Assembly: GCA_032207245.1 (NCBI GenBank)
Contig: CM063502.1
Span: 119,452,969 to 119,516,968, forward strand
From: Pardosa pseudoannulata
Taxonomy: Eukaryota > Arthropoda > Arachnida > Araneae > Lycosidae
DNA: 64,000 nucleotides
Direction: 5' to 3'
Shown here: positions 38,038 through 48,696 of the stretch, in pieces
Numbering within the stretch: position 1 is the first letter of the stretch
How the letters are laid out: each line of letters starts with the position of its first letter
Translations under genes and position numbers: made by a program
The notes under the pieces: model-generated
What the model was told of the DNA's origin: nothing
The model's database searches: none
Seen by the model: the letters and a program-made list of their open reading frames with translations, nothing else

Positions 38038-38825
38038 CTAGCATATAGCCCGTCATATGACGGGGTCAGTAAAATTTTTAATTTTCCAGAATTGTTAAGT
38101 ACACCATCACGCTGATAAAAAATGGGGGTTTTTTGGCTGATAATTATCTGGTATAAATAATTTATCTTCGTATTCCTCTAAAGTCTCCCGATACTGTGAA
38201 TGCAGTTTAGAATCACGTTGAATTCATTTAGAAAGATAATTCAAAGTTTCTTGGCTAAGTCAAAATTATCGTTAACAATAATTAATGGAAGTAAAGGAAT
38301 GAAACTATCATTTCCACTACACCCTGGAGGTAAATGCAATTTGTTGTAAATACCGGTGATAAAATTTTCATTGCAACCAAAAATAATCGATGATTAAATT
38401 TTAAAATGTCACATATGTACCTAATCTATTATTTAAGCCAAATATAAAAGAAAATTATTTACATAATATGTAAGTTCAGTGATAAAACGTATGAAAATAA
38501 TGCAGACGATATTTACATAATTTAAAATAAGAAATGATTAAATGATATGGTTAAAGGAATGAAGTCATAATGCTAGATAAAATGTCATTTTTATCTATTT
38601 ATTATGTGACAAATTGATAAATTAATCGCCTGCTCCTAACTGGGGAAATAGGACTTGAAATAATGGCATTAAATGCTAGAAAAGAGGGAAAAGATCGATT
38701 TCGAACGTTGCTAAACCTAACTCATCAAAACTCCAATATGGACGTGCCTATCCATTCCAGGTACAACCGCTTCATAAATTCGAGGACAGTCGGACAGATA
38801 ACTTAGGCTATTATTATATAGGGGA
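38038..38825 (-). mobile_element. Non-autonomous Helitron, copy 2 (inverse orientation)
   Basis: On the minus strand it starts TCCCCTATATAATAATAG and ends with hairpin CCCGTCATATGACGGG, CTATATG and CTAG, again between A and T. Length is 788 bp. Long stretches match copy 1 at 23234-24055. The hairpin is perfect here; copy 1 has one mismatch. Confidence 0.88.
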
Positions 38826-39384
38826 TATGAAAATTTCCTAGATAAGCTGTATACTAAAGTATTATTTGGGTCTATTTTTGAACTAATGTATTTTTGTTGG
38901 TGTTTAATATTTAATTTCTAATAAAGTCTTCGAAAGGGGAGTTTGAGAGTGGCAGGTGCTTCATATCTGACACAAAATCCAGGAAAAACATATTTCAGTG
39001 TCTTAAACCGTTCCCCTTTTAACCTAAATTTAAGGAAGAGGATATGCCCCCTTCTTTTTTTCTTTCTTAAGTACCAGGCTTCACTTTCAAAGTATTTACT
39101 TCCTATTCTCAGGGAAACATTTCTTTCATTTAATCAACTACTTGTGTACTGAGAGGTCACTGTTGGAACCCGTTATATCAGTATTAATTTTGTCATTAAG
39201 TCTTTGATAGTGAGGAATTTTTATCAAGAATCTTTCAATAAAAAAATCATAAAAAAAGATAAAAAATTCATCCAATCTCCCCACAGGCGAGATTTTCACT
39301 AAGTTAGTTTGCATTAAGCTATAGGATAATAATGTTCTTTTACTTAGCTGGCTTTTAAAATTAAAATTTCATATTTCCTCGGCA

Positions 39385-40984
39385 GGAAGTTTCTCTTTCT
39401 TGCAATGACATTTTACACCTACTATAAAAGGGATAGTTAATACGAGGGTAACGTTGAAAGTTTTAAGACAAGGGCAAACTATGTGAGTTCAAGAAAATTA
39501 TTGGTTAGATATGTAAATTTGAATTATTTTATGCCCTTACAGGGAAATTTCTAGCAACAATTGCGAATAAGGTGGTAGAAAGTTTCTCTTTCCTTGCAAT
39601 GACCTTTTACACCTACTGAAAAAAAAAATAGTTAATACGAGGGTAGCATTGAAAGTTTTGAGACAAGGGCAAACTATGTGAGTTCAAGAGAATTATTGGT
39701 TAGATATGTAAATTTGAATTATTTTATGCCCTTACAGGGAAATTTCTAGCAACAATTGCGAATAAGGTGGTAGTAAGTTTCTCTTTCCTTGCAATGACCT
39801 TTTACACCTACTGTAAAAAAAAAATAGTTAATACGAGGGTAGCATTGAAAGTTTTGAGACAAGGGCAAACTATGTGAGTTCAAGAGAATTATTGGTTAGA
39901 TATGTAAATTTGAATTATTTTATGCCCTTACAGGGAAATTTCTAGCAACAATTGCGAATAAGGTGGTAGAAAGTTTCTTTTTCCTTGCAATGACCTTTTA
40001 CACCTACTGTAAAAAAAAAAATAGTTAATACGAGGGTAGCATTGAAAGTTTTGAGACAAGGGCAAACTATGTGAGTTCAAGAGAATTATTGGTTAGATAT
40101 GTAAATTTGAATTATTTTATGCCCTTACAGGGAAATTTCTAGCAACAATTGCGAATAAGGTGGTAGAAAGTTTCTCTTTCCTTGCAATGACCTTTTACAC
40201 CTACTGTAAAAAAAAAAATAGTTAATACCAGGGTAGCATTGAAAGTTTTGAGACAAGGACAAACTATGTGAGTTCAAGAGAATTATTGGTTAAATATGTA
40301 AATTTGAATTATTTTATGCCCTTACAGGGAAATTTCTAGCAACAATTGCGAATAAGGTGGTAGAAAGTTTCTCTTTCCTTGCAATGACCTTTTACACCTA
40401 CTGAAAAAAAAATAGTTAATACGAGGGTAGCATTGAAAGTTTTGAGACAAGGGCAAACTATGTGAGTTCAAGAGAATTATTGGTTAGATATGTAAATTTG
40501 AATTATTTTATGCCCTTACAGGGAAATTTCTAGCAACAATTGCGAATAAGGTGGTAGAAAGTTTCTCTTTCCTTGCAATGACCTTTTACACCTACTGTAA
40601 AAAAAAAAGTTAATACCAGGGTAGCATTGAAAGTTTTGAGACAAGGGCAAACTATGTGAGTTCAAGAGAATTATTGGTTAGATATGTAAATTTGAATTAT
40701 TTTATGCCCTTACAGGGAAATTTCTAGCAACAATTGCGAATAAGGTGGTAGAAAGTTTCTCTTTCCTTGCAATGACCTTTTACACCTACTGTAAAAAAAA
40801 AAATAGTTAATACCAGGGTAGCATTGAAAGTTTTGAGACAAGGACAAACTATGTGAGTTCAAAGAATTATTGGTTAAATATGTAAATTTGAATTATTTTA
40901 TGCCTTACAGGGAAATTTCTAGCAACAATTGCGAATAAGGTGGTAGAAAGTTTCTCTTTCCTTGCAATGACCTTTTACACCTAC

Positions 40985-41018
<34 letters not shown>

Positions 41019-41150
41019 GTTAATACGAGGGTAGCATTGAAAGTTTTGAGACAAGGGCAAACTATGCGGGTTCAAAAGAATTATTGGTGAGATATGCAAA
41101 TTTGAATTACTTTATGCCCTACAGGGAAATTTCTCTAGTAAAAAATTGCA
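39385..41150. repeat. Minisatellite: nine units of about 195 bp
   Basis: The landmark AGTTTCTCTTTC begins at 39388, 39581, 39776, 39972, 40169, 40366, 40560, 40754 and 40949 (spacing 193-197 bp). Units 2-8 are nearly identical; the first and last diverge more. Each unit has an A-run after CTACTG, usually 8-12 long but 29 in the last. The array is noncoding. Confidence 0.97.
40988..41016. repeat. Poly-A expansion in last array unit
   Basis: 29 consecutive A, at the position where the other units have about 8-12. Confidence 0.9.
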
Positions 41151-41929
41151 AAATAAGATTAGAAGTACTAGTATGGCATGACTTAATATAGAAATGTTTA
41201 AGACACATTGATGAAAACAAAATATTTCGTTATGAGACAAAATTCGTAGTTAATTATTTAATGGACGAGTCACAAAGACCTTTATCAGCTGAAGAAAAAA
41301 ATATAAAGAAAAAAAACCAACGATGATAATCTACTAAATTATACAAAACAACTTAAAGTTGGATGCGCTGATATACTAATAAAGTAGTTCTTTAAGAACA
41401 ATTGTTCATAAACTATTCACAAAGATTTGTATTTGAGAAAAATTCGTTTATTGTTTCCTGAGTTCACCAGTGACCTCCATAGCATTCAACGAGTTAATAG
41501 ATGAATTTAACTCACACATTACGACCATAAAAAAGTAACCAGTACAGTGACATATAGATGAATTTCTAAACCATAAAGGCCTTCTATGTTGGAAAAGAAA
41601 AGCCTAAACTCACTGGGGAAATTCATATAGAAGAGAAAGTTAGTACATCTATGTGTATATGTGTGTGTGAAATAACTAGGTCTAGCCCAACTGTAGAATG
41701 AATAGGAATATCTAAGGTTCAATAACTACACTGCAATAGCTGACTACGTTTATTTACATGTACGATCACAAGTAAGGTCAGCACAGCACTACAAGCCAAA
41801 TTCATAAAAATGAAATATTAAAGCTCAACTCAGATGTCAAACATACTTTATCTTTGATCGGCGTGGCCTTTGATGGACTTTCATTCCCACATATATGTGT
41901 GTGTATGTGTGAGTGTTTGTAACTGGTAA

Positions 41930-42140
41930 AAATTACTCTTCTTGGACCTCACGGAAGAAAATATATAGCCCATATTTATTAGTTACTAGGATTTGCTTAA
42001 CAACGTAACTTTATTGTAGTCATGTTGTGAAAGACACTCACTTGAACATAAGACCAGGCGAAATGCTTAATAAAAATCCTTTATATTCATCTTAAACATG
42101 AGAATTCAACTGGCACATTTGACACAAACAATAAACAATC
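41930..42140. repeat. Interspersed repeat B, copy 2
   Basis: It is colinear with 10650-10870: TATAGCCCATAT, CAACGTAA, GTCATGT, AATGCTTAATAAAAATCC and TTCATCTTAAAC blocks. Confidence 0.5.
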
Positions 42141-42563
42141 ATGTATCTGTTGTTTTGTGCTAACACCGTCTTGAGAAGAGGGAAATCATGTGGATACCTT
42201 CTCATGAGAAAGAGTTTTAAACAGCGGCTCTGCTGTAGAGTGAAAAAGCATTCGTGGCGAAATAATTGCAGACGATAACATAATGGATTTGTAGTTTTTC
42301 CTGGGAAAATGGACATGTGGTTTAAGAAAGTGTACGAAAGGGCCACAAATAGTATTATTAATTCAACTTCAGTTTTGAGAAATGAGGAAGGAATGCAATC
42401 TCAAAAAATCCCGTCCTTGATATTTGTTTAAGTAGGGCAAAAAGTTAAGATTAGAAAAATAGAATGTGAATACTTTGTAAAAAGTATTCACGGAGAATTT
42501 CCAAAAAACTTAGGGACAATAATTTTTTATACATTACATACACACACATATACATATTTACAT

Positions 42564-42624
<61 letters not shown>

Positions 42625-44165
42625 AGACCTATGAATGAGGAATGAAGAGTCATAGAAATATTTCTTCTTAAAACATTATTTGTTCACATCCTTATAAAAC
42701 AAGGCATCGGTCAGTTGGCGGGCATAGGCGGACAAAGGAGCCCTATTCCGGCAGGGTTCATGAAGCATCCCTATCTCAAGACGCTCTCTCTCATTCCTTA
42801 CACTTCAAGTGCTTTTATAATGGGTTATTTAAAGATTCATGTGCCTGCATTAAAGGGTGTACTGCGTTTCTGCTCTCAAACCCCTAAATTATTAATTTTA
42901 CATTTTCAAACCCGATATATATATATACATATATACGAGTGTATGTAAAAGATTGAAAACTTCAGGTTTCTCCCTTTTATACGTATTACAGAGTAAATAT
43001 ATTATTGCAGCTGGAATTTTTTTTTGGGGGGGGAGGGGAGATACTAAATGTGTGATATATATCAGTGCCATGGTTATAGTTTAAGTATAATTTCTTAAAA
43101 TTCTAGATCGATATACAATGTCTTTATGACAATACAAATATATTCTGTAAATAAAATACTCCAATTCGCCATGCATGCAAGAAAATGGTATAATGTATTC
43201 AAAGACAACCATATATTGTACAAACGTACATATGTAGATGATACGTATATAGTCAATTTACTGTGTACATATACATACATATGTGATACATACGCATACA
43301 TATACACAAAAGATTCTGTTTTAGAACACAGTAATTCGTTTATTTTAGGTGCGATGTTAAAACACGTAAGTAAATCGTTTAAAAGGGCATTTTCAAAATT
43401 GTCAGCAAGTTCAATATATTAAATAAGAATAACTTGCATAGAAAATATTTATGAGAAAATGTAAATAAGCTGTGATATAAAAGACGTACTAACATATATT
43501 TTACAAGATACCTATCAGCGATCCTTAAAATAAGACTCGAAATACCAGAAGATGGAACTGCTTAGTATGTATCTTGACAATTTATATATGACCCTTTTAA
43601 TCACGAATAAGAAAGAAGAGACATTGGGGATCTTTCCCGAGAGTAACTCATAAAATATTTACTTGCTTATCCAATAGGTTATATGGTCGGATGTCCTCAA
43701 ACTATGATCTTAACTGTGATATATAGTCTTTATCTGGTTTATGACACAGGACCGATACACAGGGTTTTGTTTTTGTCCCACAGAAACTTATCTGCATCAC
43801 AATATTTTTACTTCTTACAGTTTTAATATGGTTCAAGTGTTAACACGTAAATCTAGATATAGTATCTTAAATCTAATATTAACCTCTTTGCTCACATGTA
43901 TCCCTTAGTGGATGCGGGTGTCACATGCGTCCCTCAGTGTAAGTCAAGGGTTTCAAATCCATGTATCCTCCAGCTGATACATGATATATAATAGTATAAG
44001 ACCACATGTAATCAAGAAAAGAGACATTAGACTCTGAAATTTACTATATTTGGATAGAATTATACACATAATTCTCTAGTCTGGGTTATAAGAATTTTTA
44101 AACGACTAATTTTCATGCTATTGTTCAAAATGACTTTTGGGATGCATTACATTAATAAATTTTTT
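42141..44165. other. Intergenic stretch with AT microsatellite, nothing recognised
   Basis: (AT)n at about 42576-42621 and a G-run at 43027. The GC-richer piece 42700-42860 may be old repeat, but no family was recognised. Confidence 0.4.
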
Positions 44166-44179
44166 TCCAACCCAGCAGG

Positions 44180-44355
44180 GCCGAACGATAGCCGATTGGT
44201 TAGTGTGCTGGCATTCAGTACCGGAGTTCGTGGGTTCAAATCCCACTGTGGCATGGATGTTCGTAGCCGTTCGGAATCGGCTTTAAACTGTAAGTCCCGG
44301 TCTCATTAGCCCTCGTGTCGCAAAAAGTAGACAGTAGCACTCCAAACCAAACCAA
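44180..44355 (+). mobile_element. Full-length tRNA-derived SINE with target duplication
   Basis: TCCAACCCAGCAGG at 44166-44179 and TCCAACGCAGCAGG at 44356-44369 flank it. Head GCCGAACGATAGCCGATTGG, T-arm GTGGGTTCAAATCCCAC, body and CCAAA tail match the 20194 copy closely. Confidence 0.9.
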
Positions 44356-44399
44356 TCCAACGCAGCAGGAGATACAGACATTATCCTAACGCCTTAACA

Positions 44400-44710
44400 A
44401 GGCTGCAAAACCTGTTACTCATTTAGCACCATCCAGGAAGCACGTGTAACTGGACGTATGCTACGGACGCGTGTAACATTACCCCCGCTGGGTCCTCGTA
44501 ATTTAGAATCAGGGACCAAGCAGAGGACCTCCAGGCTTGGCCTGCCACAACCAAAGGTATCGTTTGAGGACTTTGTGACCACGAACATATTTTACTTGCC
44601 CACTCACTTTTAGCGAACACGGTGGATCTTACGCCTGCTCCAGCCCCAAACCCGCAACCTTTCAGTTACGAGAACGCTGCCTTTTCCGGTTGAGTTACCG
44701 CTGCGCATTA
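44400..44710 (-). mobile_element. Possible second tRNA-derived SINE
   Basis: The minus strand begins GCGCAGCGGTAACTCAACCG, then AAGGCAGCGTTCTCGTAACT and AAGGTTGCGGGTTTG. These could be an A-box and a weak B-box. The region is GC-rich and unlike the main SINE. The assignment is tentative. Confidence 0.4.
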
Positions 44711-45963
44711 CATGAATAAATAGTCAACTTGATTTTTCATTTATGTTATAACACACCAAACATTTATTTAGTTTTCTTCTTGAATCCTTCAAGGTGTTAT
44801 CAACTAGTACATAAAGTGCCTCAGGTGTATTTTTATTATTGTACGCTTCTTTCAGTTTTACATAATTATCAACATTATAAAGGGGATAAATCTGGTATCA
44901 CAGCGTACAAAAAGATCGTTCCCTCTAGAAGCCAATGGTATCTCGTTGTGTCAACATTATATTTACGGATGAGGATTATATAATTATTTTTGAGGAAGTG
45001 GATCATTAACATACCGCAAAACTGAAGTGTTTTGAAAAATTTAATAATATTCACTTTAAGTCAAGACTTTATTATTTAAAACATCATTCGAAGCATTTCT
45101 TCCATTAAAAATCTCTTTTTGCAATACATTTTATTTTCTATTTCTTTCTCGTTATCACAAAGTTTAAAATCAGTTGCATGCGATTTAATTTAGTTCTGTT
45201 TTCTCTTATTTTTATCAGTTTCTTTTCAATTTTTTCAAATTTTTTTTTCTGATTTTTACCCATATTCTCAGTTTTACTATGTATAACAGATATTAATTCA
45301 AATCACTGTTGCAAATAAATGTCGAAATTACTTTGCTCGACCAAATGTTCTCGTGAAATGTAAATTTCATAAAATTATATCACTTCACTGAAAATTCGTC
45401 GAGGCTTGGCCATGAAAGTTCACACCTCTGGCAGAATATTTAAATATTGCTAAGCTTTGTTTCATGTGGTCGAAGAATGCCCAAATGGACACAAAACGAA
45501 TTACACTTCTGCAGATCATTGTGATTCCATAATCACTTGTTCTTAGAATTTTTATAAAAATTCTGTTTATACATGTATCTTCGAATAATTTCTTAAAAGT
45601 CTAATTGATTCATAACCGTAAAAATGGGTACATCATTTTTAATAGTATGAAATGAAGGGATGATTAGACGAAAAGAGTTAATATTTACACCGGGGTAAAA
45701 GGAGTTAGGAAAAGGGTTATAAAGAAGTTAATATTTATTTTTGTTCAACGCTTAAGGGTTGAACAAAAAGTTGTACAGTCCATATTTGGTATGCCAAGCA
45801 TGCAAAAGGGCCGTGAGCGTTGAGATAATAATCCTACTGCTTCACCAGGTTGGATATACCTCTTTGGTGTTAAAGGTCTCTTTCTGCCGCTTGAAGAAAT
45901 TCGTAACTACCTGCTACACTTCTACTTTCTCTAAAACCGCCGACCTTGGATGCCTTTTTTAAA

Positions 45964-46638
45964 CCCTTAAGTGGTTTGCCCGTACAGTGTACGTGCTATC
46001 CCAAATTGGCCTCAACTGGTTTGCCCGTACGGTGTACGGGCATCGATATTTGCTCCTTTCCTTTTCTGGTTCGCTATCATTCGGGAATAAATTTCCGACA
46101 TCGACGACCAGGTTCAGAGCCTAATCCTCTGAGACTAACGGAAAGACATTTTTTGGAAATAATTTCTCCCACGGATAAGAATCTGAGACCTGCAAGACAA
46201 CGTGTATTGTGCTGTTTGAATAGAAATGAGAATGGAAAGAGAATCCGAAAAGAAACACAGTATTTCTGCCCAGCTTGCGGCTTAGGACTTTGCTTTACAC
46301 CATTATTCAATTTGTGCCATACACAAAAAGACTTCTGAACTGTTTGGAAAAGTGTAAACTTCGAAATTCACAGTACGTATGAAAGCATTTTTTGTAGAAT
46401 TTGTAAACCATTCTTCACTGCATGCAGAATGTACTTGAGAAAAGCAAATCTTTTGAGGTTTGTGTTCCAAAATTGTAAAATAAAAAAAAAGTTGTAAAAG
46501 CATTTAAAGTGAAAAAATAAATAAAAAATTTCTCATTTTTCTTATTCTATTAAATATGGTACTTAATTATATCTAATAAAAAATATGCCTTTTTTAAGAG
46601 CATTTCTGGTTTTAAAAAAAAAATGAGCTCTTAAAGGG
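45964..46638 (+). mobile_element. piggyBac element, internally deleted, nested in mariner
   Basis: The left end is CCCTTAAGTGGTTTGCCCG after TTTAAA. The right end on the other strand is CCCTTTAAGAGCTC, next to TTAG. The motif TGGTTTGCCCGTAC is repeated at 45972 and 46018, and the second copy forms a CCCGTAC/GTACGGG hairpin. Only the C-terminal transposase domain is left. Confidence 0.78.
46078..46338 (+). pseudogene. piggyBac transposase C-terminal domain
   Basis: The frame reads LRLTERHFLEIISPTDKN, then RVLCCLNRNE, ETQYFCPACGLGLC and LCHT with a stop at 46338. The RHF motif and Cys/His spacing (C..C, C..C...LC, H) are the piggyBac end domain. The DDD catalytic core is absent, so it cannot act as a transposase. 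Confidence 0.82.
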
Positions 46639-47153
46639 TTAGGAGCCAAAGACGCAAAAATCTCATAGGGAGGGAATAGTGCGTGATTGAACGTCTCGCA
46701 CTTAAGAGAATACAACTTCTACGTTACCACATTTGCAACATGGAGATGTGCGTGGTCATGATATAAAATTACCTCATTTCGCAGTTTTCCCAGATGTTTC
46801 CTCTTAATTATATGTCGTTATCGCTCCAGCGTTTAGTAGTATCATTTGTCAAAGACACCTGGATCCCCCTGGATCCTTGAAATCAATTAGCAATGAACCC
46901 TGGTAATCAAAGAATAGGGTAAGCATCCTTTTTCCAACAGATGATAGTATGCATTTGGTACTAACGTTGCCATTGTTAACATTTCAGAATTTTTCACACA
47001 TACTTTGGGAATAAATGAATGCCATAGTAAACCCATGATCCGATGTTCGTGCTTATATACACACATCACTCATTTGTTAATCTGCATATGAGCTACAGCC
47101 ACACCCTCAAACGGAAACTTTTTGATCGTCCCATATATATTTCATTACAGCAC

Positions 47154-47733
47154 TTGTGGTATAGCCACATTCTATCTAAAAGGGAATACCAGGAATTGCA
47201 GGCTTCCTGACCCTCTATTTTATGGAATGGGGTTTGTCCATGTCCAAGTCACCTTCAATCTTCACGCGCTAAATATCCGTGGGTTGCCGTTTTGCTCTCC
47301 CCGTCTTCCCCCATTGCCTAACTTGAATGTTGCTTGGTGCCATAATTTCCTAAGTTGCTCTTCCTACACACGCTAAGTTTTGGAAATCGTCTTAGGTTCT
47401 GGTTGGCGGGATTTTTCCACTGACCTCGCCATGCGCGGAGTTGAGTGGGTATCATTTGGCCGAAATTTTTGAGAGAGGTTATCCGTACTTTTTTTTAGAA
47501 AAATTATCCCTTTTTTAGCCATTTTGCTTTTGGCGTGATGTCGAGGAACGATTATTTTAGACAAAGTCAGCAAGTGACAAAAATAATAAATGTTTCTTTA
47601 AGCTAAGAATGTGACTCTTCTCTATCTTTCAATCGTCACTTTCATCACTGCTTTAAAATCATCAATACTCTAATATTTGAATCCTCTGAACTGTGTCTGC
47701 CGCCATATGTATCCATTAAAGAACCGGTGAAGG
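47154..47733 (+). repeat. Interspersed repeat A (LTR-like), copy 2
   Basis: It matches 24671-25263 in order throughout (for example GTCCATGTCCAAGTCACCTT, GCGGGATTTTTCCACTGACC, CTCGCCATGCGCGG, GACAAAGTCAGCAAGTGACA-like). It begins within 20 bp of the mariner end. Confidence 0.7.
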
Positions 47734-48442
47734 GAAGATGAAGTGCCACTATGATTGTCAACTATCTTACATCTTAATCTTCCATGAGAAAGAATAACAT
47801 TACTATTATATTCAACAGCACTAATAGCAAACATGTGATTGATCAAAAATATTTAAGTTATGTATGTATAAGTGTTGCGTGTGTGTGTAATAACAAAAAG
47901 TAACACGCGATAAATTATTAAACACTAACGCTCATTTTTCTTCTTAATCCGGTGCAGAAATTTATTGAGTCAAGAACAGACAACGAGCTGAAACCTAAAC
48001 TTCACCTGCGTGCTCATGCACGTGTATTATTGTAGAAGTATAATATCAGATCACCCTTTTATTAAAAGCCAATATTAGGGTCTTGATGTCGTGAGAAATC
48101 ACTTGTCTCTTCTTACTCGTGCTTGTTTATGGTTTTGACAGACGCACTTAGTACGTTAGTGATTAAAATATCTAAGTTTTAAATTTCCTGCAATTTTCTG
48201 ATAAATCCTTTGATTTTTCCATAACAGTTGAATGTTACATCTTGTTGTTTCAACAATAAATATTATTTATTATTAAGATTTTTAACAAACTAAAAAAATT
48301 TAAAAGAATTATAAAGTATTAACTACATTAATTATCTAACTTTTTATCTCTTGGTCTTCTCTGCTACGGTATTTTTTTTTCGTATTTATATTTTTTGTCA
48401 AACCTCCTCATAGAGATTTAAAAGAAAGCATTTAACGTCAAA

Positions 48443-48459
48443 TTTATTGAAACTTTATT
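48443..48459 (-). promoter_or_regulatory. LRR-3 candidate polyadenylation signals (two)
   Basis: Two AATAAA hexamers lie at 48459-48454 and 48448-48443 on the minus strand, about 100 bp past the stop. Confidence 0.5.
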
Positions 48460-48556
48460 ACGGCGTTTGATTGTACAAAGTGATTAAATATAACAAAAGC
48501 AAATATAGATCTCTTTCAAATTGAAAGCTTTAAAATTTAGGTTTTAAAACCGTAAA

Positions 48557-48696
48557 TTAATCGAAATCAGCTAAAGTTAGATCCTTTAGCTTCTTTCCGG
48601 ACAGTTTACCACTTCTGCAATCACCAGTTAGTATTTTCGGCAATCTTCTCTGATAAATCCATTTGATTTTTTCATCGCATTCGAATCCCACGTTCC
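48557..48696 (-). CDS. LRR-3 coding exon 3 (C-terminal cap and stop)
   Basis: The acceptor TTTTATCACAG ends at 48697. The exon encodes RNVGFECDEKIKWI, the GDC cysteine and a LADFD tail, and stops with TAA at 48559-48557. The length is 140 bp, as in both paralogues. Confidence 0.86.

Larger units (their letters stand above)
45753..47138 (-). mobile_element. mariner remnant interrupted by a piggyBac element
   Basis: The minus strand right of the insert encodes KRMLTLFFDYQGSLLIDF (about 46930-46870) and YHDHAHLHVANVV (about 46770-46730). These are the mariner core and second catalytic block. Left of the insert it encodes EFLQAAERDL, QRGISNLVKQ and LNAHG (45910-45800), the mariner C-terminus. 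The ends share CAAAAAGTT about 7-8 bp in. The N-terminal third is deleted. Confidence 0.75.

Noticed and set aside
39385..41150. CRISPR-like array
   Set aside because: The whole 195-bp unit is repeated, with no unique spacers, and the context is eukaryotic.
42715..42948. 77-codon ORF in a GC-richer piece
   Set aside because: It has no recognisable domain or splice signals and ends in an AT microsatellite.
44115..44309. 64-codon ORF
   Set aside because: It is made by the SINE at 44180.
45743..45764. Near-palindrome GTTCAAC...GTTGAAC as a regulatory site
   Set aside because: It lies at the mariner end and is best explained by transposon sequence; one pair is mismatched.
46887..47069. 60-codon minus-strand ORF as a host gene
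   Set aside because: It overlaps the mariner transposase remnant in a shifted frame; the adjacent frame carries the mariner core.
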